From assembly GCA_028682895.1 (NCBI GenBank), contig JAJRAK010000037.1, positions 1-61,843 of the forward strand: a stretch of DNA of 61,843 bases. Direction: 5' to 3'. Below are positions 52,292 to 60,438 of the stretch, piece by piece; position 1 is the first letter of the stretch, and each line of letters begins with the position of its first letter. This stretch comes from Methanomassiliicoccales archaeon. Its GTDB lineage: Archaea; Thermoplasmatota; Thermoplasmata; Methanomassiliicoccales; UBA472. The notes under the pieces are model-generated. The model was not told the DNA's origin. It did no database searches and saw nothing but the letters and a program-made list of their open reading frames with translations. A program made the translations under genes and the position numbers.

Positions 52292-54199
52292 TCATATGAC
52301 CGAGAGAACGAGGTTCGCCACGCCACCCAATGTGAACGCCAAGGCCATCGACGCGAAGGTCACTTTGAGCGAATCCTTCAGTCCGTACTCCCTTATCATG
52401 ACGGTCAACGCCGAAAGGCAGGGCATAAAGGTCGCCATGACCAGGGCGAACACGAACAGCTGGTCCAGGGTCATCACCGATGCCAGGTCGGCCGTCCCGA
52501 AGAGGACGACCAGGAGCTGGAAGGACATCTCCTTACGGAGCAACCCGAATATCAGGGCGATGATTATGATGGCCGGAAGACCGAGCAGACCGACGGTGAA
52601 GAAGGACAGCGGGTCCACCAGTGTTTCCAGCACCCCGTAAGCGGACAATACCTCCAGAGCGATGGAGCCGACCAGGAGGATCGGGAACGCTATGACGAAG
52701 AACTCCTTCACCCTCATCCATGTCTTCTTCCCCACGTTCTTGGCGCTGGGGACCGTCAGGTCGGGGATCTCCATCATCAGGCTGGACGGTTCGAACTTGA
52801 GCACCTTGTGCAATAGCCTGCCAAGCACAAGTATCAGTCCCAGCAGTATGAGCAGTATCACCATCACGTAGATTATTCCGCCGTACCGGCCGATGGTCCC
52901 GATGATCACGGCCATCTGCGCCGAGCAGGGGACGGCCATGACGATGATCGTCGCCAATATCAGCTTCTCCCGGCGGGACTCGATCATCCTGGTGGCCAAG
53001 ATAGCGGGAACGTTGCATCCCACGCCCACGAGCATGGGGATGACCGCCTGACCGTGAAGGCCGATCTTGTGCATTATCCGGTCCAGCAGCACCACTACGC
53101 GCGGCAGGTACCCCGAATCCTCCAGCACCCCTAATATCAGATAGAAGAGCAAGATGTACGGAATGACTATCGCCAGTATCGATTGTATGCTCAGGTCCAG
53201 ACCGTTGGCGATGGCGAACCCTACCTCACCACCGATCGCATGGCTCATATCAGTGAAGAAAGAACCGCTCACGTCAGCCCATAGCCCCAGTAACGTAGCC
53301 TCCAGCCATGCGCCGACGAATATTATGGTGGCGAACACGCCGACCATGACCAGACCTAGTATCGGCAGTCCTGTGAGGGGGCGCATCGTCAGGTCCGACA
53401 GGCGCTGCTTCGGCGTCCGCTGCTGCGGATTGGGGCGAAGGACCTCAGTGATCATCTTGCCCGCCTCCCCGTAGCGGTCGCGGGTGATGTGCACCTCAAG
53501 GTCCTCGGCATGCTCGGCGCGGAACTCGCCCCTGAGCCTCTTGACCTGGTCGGGCATATCCTTGGGGAAGCCGCTGGTAAACTGCTCGTCCCCCTCGAGC
53601 AATTTTATTGAAGCGCCGCGGGGAGAGTACTTCAATTGGGAATCGCCGATGCCCTGCTTCATGACCTGCATGTACGCCTCTATGTGCGAGTCGTACCTGA
53701 CGCGGAACTCGGACGGAACGTATTGGTAACCGATGATGGCGTCCATGAGCTCGCCGATGCCCTCGCCGGTCGTGGCCACCGTTGGGACGATGGGCACTCC
53801 CAGCTTTTTTGATAGGGCCTCGACGTCCAGGTCGCCGCGCTTGCGCGCCGCGTCCATCATGTTCAATGCCATAAGTACGGGGAAGCCGAGCTCTATCAGT
53901 TGGAACGTCAGCACCAGCGACGGTTCCAATCGGGTGGCGTCCGCCACCACCAGTATGCAGTCGGGCCTTGCCCCGCTCAGAAGCTTTGCCGCCACCAGCT
54001 GGTCCTCGGTACCGGGCGTCAGGGAGTATATCCCTGGAAGGTCTGTGACGTTGATGCGCTTCCCCTTCATCACCACCTCCGCTCGGAGATACTCCACGGT
54101 CGTGCCCGGGTAGTTGGATGATATCGTACCTATGCCAGTAAGACGGTTGAATACCACGCTCTTACCTACGTTGGGGTTGCCTATCAGGAAAAGTTCCAT
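52292..54199 (-). CDS. feoB: Ferrous iron transporter FeoB
   Basis: A 635-residue FeoB starting at ATG 54199 (SD GGTGG at good spacing; a GTG five codons earlier is the other option). The N-terminal G domain has G1 GNPNVGKS at 7-14, G3 DLPGIYSL and G4 NMMD; a helical GDI region follows, then the two Gate domains with about eight membrane helices and the core CxxC-like VGCNVPAI and PCSAQM motifs. FeoB imports Fe2+ into anaerobes. It lies directly after the DtxR-FeoA gene (4-base overlap upstream). Confidence 0.95.
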   Translation of the reverse strand: MELFLIGNPNVGKSVVFNRLTGIGTISSNYPGTTVEYLRAEVVMKGKRINVTDLPGIYSLTPGTEDQLVAAKLLSGARPDCILVVADATRLEPSLVLTFQLIELGFPVLMALNMMDAARKRGDLDVEALSKKLGVPIVPTVATTGEGIGELMDAIIGYQYVPSEFRVRYDSHIEAYMQVMKQGIGDSQLKYSPRGASIKLLEGDEQFTSGFPKDMPDQVKRLRGEFRAEHAEDLEVHITRDRYGEAGKMITEVLRPNPQQRTPKQRLSDLTMRPLTGLPILGLVMVGVFATIIFVGAWLEATLLGLWADVSGSFFTDMSHAIGGEVGFAIANGLDLSIQSILAIVIPYILLFYLILGVLEDSGYLPRVVVLLDRIMHKIGLHGQAVIPMLVGVGCNVPAILATRMIESRREKLILATIIVMAVPCSAQMAVIIGTIGRYGGIIYVMVILLILLGLILVLGRLLHKVLKFEPSSLMMEIPDLTVPSAKNVGKKTWMRVKEFFVIAFPILLVGSIALEVLSAYGVLETLVDPLSFFTVGLLGLPAIIIIALIFGLLRKEMSFQLLVVLFGTADLASVMTLDQLFVFALVMATFMPCLSALTVMIREYGLKDSLKVTFASMALAFTLGGVANLVLSVI

Positions 54200-54210
54200 C
54201 GATGCCACCA

Positions 54211-54888
54211 TCACATGAAACGCTTGATCTTGTGCACCGGATTGACGTAGACCATGTCGGCGTATTCCTTGGCCAGGGCGACTCGGCAGTCACCAACTTG
54301 CACCAGGAGCGGCCCGTTCATCGGCAATCTTTCCTCGACCGTGATACGGCGTTCTGGCACGAAGCCCATGGCGATTATGCGCCTGATCTTCTGCGGGTCC
54401 CTGCACGAAAGGTGGGTTATCACCGCTTCCGTCCCCTCATCGAGAGTGCTGAGCAGTACCGTGCTCTCGTCGCTCCCCCTTAGCTCGTCCATCTTCGGGA
54501 TCGGGTCGCCGTCCGGACAGTGGGTGGGGTGGTTCATCATCTCGGAGATTCGCTTCTCGCTCTCGTCCGATAGCATGTGCTCCAAGCGGCAGGCCTCCTC
54601 GTGGACCTTTGATTTCTCCAGGCCCAATACGTCGAAGAGGAACCGCTCCAGCAGTCGGTGCTTACGCTTTATGTGCGCCCCGATCTCCATGCCATCCTCG
54701 GTGAGCAGTGCACCCTTGTACTTCTCGTAAGTGATGAACCCGGACGCGTGCAGCTTCTGCAGCATCTCCGTGACGCTGGCCGGCGCTACGTTCATGTGCT
54801 TCGCTATGTCCGTCGTTCGCGCTGGAGCATTGTCCTGGGTCAGCTCCCATATGCACTCCAGGTACTCTTCGATGTTCTCACTTACCAT
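54211..54888 (-). CDS. DtxR-family iron-dependent repressor fused to a FeoA domain
   Basis: A 225-residue regulator. An N-terminal winged helix (YLECIWELTQDNAPARTTDIAKHMNVAPASVTEMLQKL) and a dimerisation/metal domain (residues about 70-130, with the cysteine-bearing EEACRLEH in the middle) are followed by a FeoA-type SH3-like domain (residues about 145-222). Such proteins bind Fe2+ or Mn2+ and repress iron-uptake genes. A DtxR-box-like dyad lies four bases upstream of the start codon, and feoB is the next gene, so autoregulated control of ferrous-iron uptake is strongly implied. Confidence 0.92.
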   Translation of the reverse strand: MVSENIEEYLECIWELTQDNAPARTTDIAKHMNVAPASVTEMLQKLHASGFITYEKYKGALLTEDGMEIGAHIKRKHRLLERFLFDVLGLEKSKVHEEACRLEHMLSDESEKRISEMMNHPTHCPDGDPIPKMDELRGSDESTVLLSTLDEGTEAVITHLSCRDPQKIRRIIAMGFVPERRITVEERLPMNGPLLVQVGDCRVALAKEYADMVYVNPVHKIKRFM

Positions 54889-54891
54889 TAT

Positions 54892-54905
54892 TTAGGACCA
54901 CCTAA
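54892..54905. promoter_or_regulatory. DtxR-type operator upstream of the regulator-feoB operon
   Basis: TTAGG-ACCA-CCTAA, a perfect inverted repeat with the half-site TTAGG typical of DtxR/MntR boxes, sits between the TATA-like region near 54912-54920 and the ATG. A second, shorter dyad ACCTAAAGGT is near 54968-54977. Confidence 0.75.
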
Positions 54906-55048
54906 CATACACTATTTAATCATTATTATCGAACCTAAAACTATCCATTACCATCGAATATTGGGTCACCTAAAGGTCCTGAGTCGCCTTAGTCCTCAAA
55001 GGCATGATATGCGCATGGACGTCCACGATGATGGCGCAGGACCGCCCA

Positions 55049-55813
55049 TCATCGCTTGAACTCTGGACAGAGGTCCTGGTACTGGCAATATGAACAGAGC
55101 CCCGTCCTACGGGTGGAAAAGTTCTTGCATGACTCGATGGCGGAGATCGTCCTCACGACCTTCGCCTCCAATGCCTGGAGGGCTTGGACGCCCTTCTCGC
55201 AGGTGACCTCGCGGCCGTCGGCCAGTGAGTACCATCTCATCAATACCTTGCCAGCCTGGGGGAAGGTCCTCAGAACCCATAGGGAGTACATCCCCAGCTG
55301 GGAATCGGCCTCGGCGTCCGTCTGCGTCACGCCCTTGGCGCCCGTCTTGTAATCGCAGACGTAGTACGTATCGTCCACCCGGGTGAGCTTGTCGATCTTG
55401 ATGTAATATCGGTTCCCGTCCGGAAGCTGCAGGCGCTCGTCGGTCTCCAGGCCCACGATGCTCATCTGGTCGAACGGTTCGTACTTGTCATAATAGGCGA
55501 TGAGCATCTCCGCTCCGCTCTGGAGATAGTCCGCGGCGGTCCTGTTCTTTTTCACGATGACCACGTCATCGCTCCATCCCCCGTTCCAATGGGAACGGTA
55601 GATGTCCAGCATCTCGTCCACCGTCATCGTGCCGCCCTCGTCCACCCGTGCGTGCAGGTCCCGCAAAGTCCTGTGGACCATATCGCCCATGAAGCCCTCT
55701 ATGCCCTTGGTGAACCTGGCTATCTTATCGATGTACATCAGGCGGTACTTGAAAGGACATTGCTGGAAGACCTGAAGTCTGGAGTAGGAATAGTCGGTCA
55801 TGTTATCGTTCAT
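55049..55813 (-). CDS. PD-(D/E)XK (RecB-like) nuclease with four-cysteine C-terminus
   Basis: A 254-residue nuclease. The N-terminal FQQCPFKYRLMY holds the first cysteine; the catalytic triad is seen in KIDKLTRVDDTYYVCDYKTG (D then E/D-x-K pattern), near residues 138-157, and the helix GDMVHRTLRDLH precedes it. The C-terminus CSYCQYQDLCP supplies three more cysteines, matching the AddB/Cas4-like [4Fe-4S] arrangement. It is not next to other CRISPR genes; it resembles single-domain DNA-repair nucleases of archaea. Confidence 0.87.
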   Translation of the reverse strand: MNDNMTDYSYSRLQVFQQCPFKYRLMYIDKIARFTKGIEGFMGDMVHRTLRDLHARVDEGGTMTVDEMLDIYRSHWNGGWSDDVVIVKKNRTAADYLQSGAEMLIAYYDKYEPFDQMSIVGLETDERLQLPDGNRYYIKIDKLTRVDDTYYVCDYKTGAKGVTQTDAEADSQLGMYSLWVLRTFPQAGKVLMRWYSLADGREVTCEKGVQALQALEAKVVRTISAIESCKNFSTRRTGLCSYCQYQDLCPEFKR

Positions 55814-55870
55814 CCCTATTCATATCACGGGCTTGTATCCTTCCCCGCCTTTCGAGCATGTTGCCTCATT

Positions 55871-56905
55871 TCACAGGTCCCTGAAGGGCACGAGGTCGCA
55901 GCATGTGCACTCATGGCACATGGTGTCGAACGTCCTGGTGGTAAGTCCGTGCGTCGCCAGAATGATCTTGGTTTCTTGCGAGAGGTGTATCAATCGTTCA
56001 GGAGTGACCGGTTCCAGCTTCCCCAATGCCTCTTCCAGGACCGGTCGGTTCGTCTCATTGATCTTAAGGGCGCGGATTGTGGGGACCACGCCCATGGCAG
56101 CCAGTGTCATCACCCCTTCCAGGACGTTGCGGTCTGTCTCCCCCATTCCGATTATCAGGTTCGACGTCACCTTTCCCCGGCCGAACACAGTGACCGCGTA
56201 ACGCAGGAAGTCCAGCTGCCTGGGAAGCTGGAGCTTAGGGCAGGCGATGGCGATTATCCTTGGGTCGAAGCTCTCGATGTTGATCTTGATCTCGTTAGCT
56301 CCCGCCAGGCGAAGCCGATCGATGTCCTCGTACGATTCCACGTAAGGCTCGACGCCAATGGACGCGTCAGGAAGCGCACTTCGGACCTTCTCGATGACAT
56401 AGATGAAGCGGTCGACCGTCTCGTGGATGGAGCCGACGACGGCCGACGTCAACGCCACGCCTTTCATCCCCCCCTTCCTTTCCGCCTCGATTATCAGCTC
56501 GAACACCTTATCAAGTTCCAGCGACTTCGTGACATCCTTGTTCAACTTGCGCGATGTGCAGAACAGGCAGTCGAAGATGCATTCCTGACCGAGGTTGAAG
56601 AAGGCCTGTTCCGGAGAATGATAGAGCACGGGCCTTAGTTCCAAAGCATCGATGAAAGGCTTTCCCTGCCATGTGAGCGAATATCCTTCAACTCCGCCCA
56701 TCAGTTCGAAATCGCCGCTCTCACGGGAGATCGCCTTCTTAGCGCGCAATCCATCGAACGCCAGTACGATCGATGCCGAACCGGCGCCGGGACCGGCGGT
56801 GGAGCGGCTCAATCGGAATGGCGGACGGAAGTCGGCAGATACCTTGACCGGACCGCCGCATATCAGTATCGCTTTCTTTTGCACCGGGCTCAGAGAAGCT
56901 TCCAT
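55871..56905 (-). CDS. Radical SAM protein with C-terminal cysteine cluster
   Basis: A 344-residue radical SAM protein with C109, C113 and C116 (ECIFDCLFC), then the classic alternating strands of the TIM-like barrel (KINIESFDPRIIAIACP). The C-terminal end carries a CHECTCC cluster near 330-336, which could bind a second cluster. The N-terminal 80 residues (VLAFDGLRAKKAISRESGD) are an unusual extra domain. The exact substrate is unknown; it is downstream of cysS with a 16-base overlap. Confidence 0.82.
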   Translation of the reverse strand: MEASLSPVQKKAILICGGPVKVSADFRPPFRLSRSTAGPGAGSASIVLAFDGLRAKKAISRESGDFELMGGVEGYSLTWQGKPFIDALELRPVLYHSPEQAFFNLGQECIFDCLFCTSRKLNKDVTKSLELDKVFELIIEAERKGGMKGVALTSAVVGSIHETVDRFIYVIEKVRSALPDASIGVEPYVESYEDIDRLRLAGANEIKINIESFDPRIIAIACPKLQLPRQLDFLRYAVTVFGRGKVTSNLIIGMGETDRNVLEGVMTLAAMGVVPTIRALKINETNRPVLEEALGKLEPVTPERLIHLSQETKIILATHGLTTRTFDTMCHECTCCDLVPFRDL

Positions 56906-58290
56906 TTCGCACCGTCGGCCGTGTCCTCGATCTTGATCCCAGCCTCCGCCAGACGGTCACGGATCATGTCGGAGAGGTCGTAGGCCTTGCGCTTTCGCAG
57001 TTCCTTACGAATATCGATGAGCAGGACCATGACGTCGTCCAGCTTGTCATCGCCCTTCTTCTGAGAAGGCAGAATATCGAATATCGAGTCCATCTCCTCG
57101 AACATGGCGATGATGTCAGCGGCCCCGGCGGCGCTGAGCTCGCCCGAGTCCATCAGGCGGTTCGCCTCGCGCGCCAGATCGAAAAGGTATGAGAGCGCCC
57201 CGCGGGAGTTGAGATCGTCGTCCATCTCCGCCAGGAAACCTTCCCTGGCCGTGGCTGCGATGCCCAAGGCGTTGTTGTCCCCATTCCCCTTGTACCCTTT
57301 CAATGATCCGTATGATGTGTGAAGGCGTTTCAGCGATGTCGCGGCCTCGACCAGCGCCTCTTCACTATAAACGAGCGGGCCACGGTAGTGGGTGTTGAGC
57401 AGATAGAACCGGACCTCCTCGGGCCTGAACTTTGCCAGGACGTCCTTGGCGGAGAAGAAGTTCTTCAGGGACTTGGACATCTTGGCGTCCGCCACCTGTA
57501 ACATCCCGTTGTGCATCCAATAGTTGGCCAAAGGCTTCTTCGTCACCGATTCTGACTGCAGTATCTCGTTCTCGTGGTGCGGGAATATGAGGTCGTTGCC
57601 GCCGCCGTGTATGTCGATGGTCTCGCCCAGGAGCTTCCGTACCATTGCCGAGCACTCGATGTGCCATCCAGGCCGTCCCTTTCCCCAGGGGGAGTCCCAG
57701 GATATCTCGCCGGGCTTGGCCGCCTTCCATAGGCAGAAGTCCACCGGGCTGCGCTTGATCTCGTCCACCTCGATGCGGGCGCCGGAGATCATCTCATCCA
57801 GCTTGTTGCCTGACAGTTTACCATAATCCTTGACGTTGGTGACGTCGAAGTAGACGCTGCCGTCCGGAGTTACGTAACCGAAACCGGCATTGATGATGTC
57901 CTCGACCATGGTTATGATCTCGGGTATGGTCTCGCTGGCCTTCGGATAGAACGTGGCGCGCTTAACCCTTAGCGCATCGGAATCGCGGAAGAACCCTTCG
58001 ATGCACCTGCGTGATACGACCAGAGCGTCGACGTTCTCCTCGTTGGCTCGCTTGATGATCTTATCGTCGACATCGGTGAAGTTCATGGCCATGGTGACGT
58101 CGTATCCCTTGTAGCGCAGGTAACGGGACACCATGTCGAACACCACCATGAAGCGGGCGTGGCCCATGTGCACATCGTCGTATACCGTGACCCCACATAC
58201 GTACATCCTGACCTTCTTGTCCTCGATCGATCGGAACTCCTGCTTGGCCTTGGCCATGGTATTGTAGATCTGCAGAGTCAGATGGCTCAC
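56890..58290 (-). CDS. cysS: Cysteinyl-tRNA synthetase
   Basis: A 466-residue class I synthetase. HIGH is [11 protein letters not shown] near residue 40 and KMSKS is [12 protein letters not shown] near 265. The Zn site is formed by C in [10 protein letters not shown] in HIECSAMV and H/E in PHHENEI, all present. The C-terminal helical domain ([20 protein letters not shown]) is complete. It is part of the cysK-cysE-cysS block, overlapping cysE by four bases. Confidence 0.95.
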   Translation of the reverse strand: MSHLTLQIYNTMAKAKQEFRSIEDKKVRMYVCGVTVYDDVHMGHARFMVVFDMVSRYLRYKGYDVTMAMNFTDVDDKIIKRANEENVDALVVSRRCIEGFFRDSDALRVKRATFYPKASETIPEIITMVEDIINAGFGYVTPDGSVYFDVTNVKDYGKLSGNKLDEMISGARIEVDEIKRSPVDFCLWKAAKPGEISWDSPWGKGRPGWHIECSAMVRKLLGETIDIHGGGNDLIFPHHENEILQSESVTKKPLANYWMHNGMLQVADAKMSKSLKNFFSAKDVLAKFRPEEVRFYLLNTHYRGPLVYSEEALVEAATSLKRLHTSYGSLKGYKGNGDNNALGIAATAREGFLAEMDDDLNSRGALSYLFDLAREANRLMDSGELSAAGAADIIAMFEEMDSIFDILPSQKKGDDKLDDVMVLLIDIRKELRKRKAYDLSDMIRDRLAEAGIKIEDTADGAKWKLL

Positions 58291-58946
58291 CCCTGTTTCC
58301 CGTTCTTTTCTTCCACGAGCTTCTCCAACCGTTCCAGACGGTGGTCCAGCTCGGAGATGTTATTGGTAAGTTGCATTATTGCGTCGCGAAGCGGATCGGG
58401 CAGTTCATCGTGCCGAAGGTCCACCTTTACGGCCGTCCCCTCCCTCTTCACGACACGCCCCGGAACTCCTACCACGGTGGAGTTGGGCGGCACGTCCTTC
58501 ACGACCACGGAGCCGGCCCCGATCTTGACGTTCTCACCGATGGTTATGTTCCCAAGCACCTTGGCCCCGGCGCCGATGGTGACGTTGTTGCCGATGGTCG
58601 GATGGCGCTTGCCCTTGCTGGTGCTGACACCGCCGAGCGTCACGCCCTGGAAGATGGACACGTTGTCCCCGATTATGCTGGTCTCTCCGATCACGACGCC
58701 GACGGCATGATCGATGAAGAACCCCGTGCCGATGGTGGCGCCCGGATGGATGTCCGCGCCTGTCAGGAACCGGGCGAAGTAGTTGATGGCCCGGGCGGTG
58801 TTGATCTTGCCCTTGACGTACTGGCGGTGCGAGATGCGCTGGAGCAGGATGGCGTGAAGGCCAGGGCTGAAGTAGAAGGCCTCGCGGAAGGACCTTGCAG
58901 CGGGGTCGCGCTCCAGAACGGTGTTGACGTCATCCTTCCAGTTCAT
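58287..58946 (-). CDS. cysE: Serine O-acetyltransferase CysE
   Basis: A 219-residue enzyme that acetylates serine with acetyl-CoA, the first step of cysteine synthesis. The left-handed beta-helix hexapeptide series runs from [43 protein letters not shown] through [19 protein letters not shown]. The catalytic histidine lies in IHPGATIG. The N-terminal helical part and C-terminal tail are short, as in the epimerase-like short CysE forms. It is between cysK (3-base gap) and cysS (4-base overlap). Confidence 0.93.
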   Translation of the reverse strand: MNWKDDVNTVLERDPAARSFREAFYFSPGLHAILLQRISHRQYVKGKINTARAINYFARFLTGADIHPGATIGTGFFIDHAVGVVIGETSIIGDNVSIFQGVTLGGVSTSKGKRHPTIGNNVTIGAGAKVLGNITIGENVKIGAGSVVVKDVPPNSTVVGVPGRVVKREGTAVKVDLRHDELPDPLRDAIMQLTNNISELDHRLERLEKLVEEKNGKQG

Positions 58947-58949
58947 GGA

Positions 58950-59879
58950 CTACTCTTGAAACAGGTCCGTGCTCAAATATCTTTCTCCGAAGTCTGGCAA
59001 TATGGCCACTACCTTCTTGTCCGGACCCAATTCCTTCGCTAGTCCGAGGGCCGCATGGACCGCTGCCCCGGAGGAATAACCACAGAGGATGCCTTCCTTC
59101 TTGGCCAAATCCCGGGCCGTGCTCCTTGCCTCCTCATCGGTGACGGTCACGATCCGATCGATCATCTGCCTGTCCAATATCTTAGGTACGAAACCGGCCC
59201 CGATACCTTGGATCTTATGTGCGCCCTTGCTACCGCCGGAAAGGACCGGTGATGCTGCTGGTTCCACTGCGACCATCAGTGTCCTGAGGCCGAAGGAACG
59301 GAACGTATGACCGATACCAGTGATCGTTCCACCGGTCCCGACACCAGCGACGAGACCGTCCGGTTCGGGCACTTCCGCAAGTATCTCTAAGGCGGTGTTC
59401 TTCTCATGTGCTCTAGGGTTGGCAGCGTTCTCGAACTGCTGAGGCATGAACGCGCGTTCGCGTTCTTCGCATATGCCCTTGGCCCGGTCCACCGCGCCTT
59501 GCATGCCGGCTGACGCCGGGGTCAGTATCAGCTCCGCCCCAAGCGCCTTGAGCAGCTTCCTGCGCTCGATGGTCATGCTGTCCGGCATGGTCAGTACTAT
59601 GCGGTATCCCTTTACGGCGCATACCATCGCCAGTCCGATACCGGTGTTGCCGGATGTCGGTTCGACCACCACTATCTCAGAGCCAGGCCAAAGTTTACCT
59701 TCCCGCTCTGCGTTCTCGATCATCATCAGGGCGATGCGGTCCTTGATGCTGTGCGTTGGATTGAACGACTCCAGCTTGCACAGCACTTCCGCCGCATCAT
59801 CATCTGGTAACCTATTTAAGCGGACCAGGGGCGTATGCCCCACAGTGCCCAGGATATTGTCGTGTATCATTGTGAACAC
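58950..59879 (-). CDS. cysK: O-acetylserine sulfhydrylase (cysteine synthase)
   Basis: A 309-residue PLP enzyme making cysteine from O-acetylserine and sulfide. The PLP lysine is in NPTHSIKDR near residue 44; the PTSGNTGIGLA loop near 75 and GVGTGGTITG phosphate motif near 175 are intact. An N-terminal MFTM segment may be trimmed; an internal ATG four codons in is a second start. It leads the sulfur operon cysK-cysE-cysS. A weak TATA-like CCTTTATC lies near 59910-59918. Confidence 0.95.
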   Translation of the reverse strand: MFTMIHDNILGTVGHTPLVRLNRLPDDDAAEVLCKLESFNPTHSIKDRIALMMIENAEREGKLWPGSEIVVVEPTSGNTGIGLAMVCAVKGYRIVLTMPDSMTIERRKLLKALGAELILTPASAGMQGAVDRAKGICEERERAFMPQQFENAANPRAHEKNTALEILAEVPEPDGLVAGVGTGGTITGIGHTFRSFGLRTLMVAVEPAASPVLSGGSKGAHKIQGIGAGFVPKILDRQMIDRIVTVTDEEARSTARDLAKKEGILCGYSSGAAVHAALGLAKELGPDKKVVAILPDFGERYLSTDLFQE

Positions 59880-59922
59880 CTTCTTGATCGGATCCTCGTC
59901 GGACCTGAAGATAAAGGATTTA

Positions 59923-59973
59923 CCTCAGGGACCGGCCCCCGGGGCCGTGGGGGATGGGTGACGATCCCTGAGG
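59923..59973. repeat. Nested inverted repeats upstream of cysK
   Basis: CCTCAGGGA (59923-59931) pairs with TCCCTGAGG (59965-59973), and the inner GGCCCC-C-GGGGCC is at 59934-59946. It lies in the spacer before the cysK gene (minus strand), near its likely promoter. It may be a regulatory hairpin or the terminator of the upstream operon. Confidence 0.5.
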
Positions 59974-59976
59974 ATG

Positions 59977-60019
59977 AAGCTTTGCCAGCTTGGAGGAAAT
60001 ACGCCGATCGGCAAAGCTT
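59977..60019 (-). terminator. Hairpin just after the NIL-ferredoxin stop
   Basis: Ten-base arms AAGCTTTGCC and GGCAAAGCTT, separated by 23 bases, start 15 bases past the stop at 60034. They are not followed by a long T-run, so the terminator call is weak. Confidence 0.4.
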
Positions 60020-60033
60020 TCATATTGACCTTC

Positions 60034-60438
60034 TTAGACCACCTTCCGGATGGCCTTGACCGGACATACGTCCAGGCAGACACCGCAGGCGATGCACGGA
60101 TCAGACCGGAAATGGACGCTCCAATCGGTCCTGTCCAGCTCGTACGCTTTGACAGGGCATATTGACAGGCATGCTCCGCAATCCGTGCATCTTCCGTCGT
60201 CCTTCGTTATGAACGCGTCCAGGTCCTGAACGCTCACCCCTTTCTCGTTCAGGTAGGCAATGCCCGCGCTGATGCTGTCAGAGCTCCCTTCCAGAGAAAG
60301 GATCATCCGCCCTCCGTCCTCGGTGATCGTGGCCCTCAGTATGTTGAGGGCGAGGCCGTGCTCGGTCGATAGGCGGTGGATTATCGGCCTATCGACCAGG
60401 TCGGGGGAGAACTCCAGTATCAATTTTTTCTTGATCAT
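60034..60438 (-). CDS. NIL-domain ferredoxin of homocysteine synthesis
   Basis: A 134-residue protein with an N-terminal NIL domain (residues 1-75) and a C-terminal two-cluster ferredoxin (CTDCGACLSICP and CIACGVCLDVCP, each with the CxxCxxCxxxC pattern). Methanogens pair such proteins with DUF39 proteins to make homocysteine directly from aspartate semialdehyde and sulfide; the ferredoxin probably reduces the partner. It overlaps the DUF39 stop by four bases, so both are in one operon. Confidence 0.9.
   Translation of the reverse strand: MIKKKLILEFSPDLVDRPIIHRLSTEHGLALNILRATITEDGGRMILSLEGSSDSISAGIAYLNEKGVSVQDLDAFITKDDGRCTDCGACLSICPVKAYELDRTDWSVHFRSDPCIACGVCLDVCPVKAIRKVV

Noticed and set aside
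52292-52294. TGA read-through or selenocysteine to extend FeoB
   Set aside because: There is no downstream stem-loop signature I can support and FeoB is complete without the extension; a separate peptide or decay is as likely.
55049-55813. Cas4 as the identity of the RecB-like nuclease
   Set aside because: The domain and cysteines are similar but no CRISPR repeats or other Cas genes are in the window.
55589-56638. A 349-codon frame opposite the nuclease and radical SAM genes
   Set aside because: It crosses two well-supported genes and shows no family similarity.
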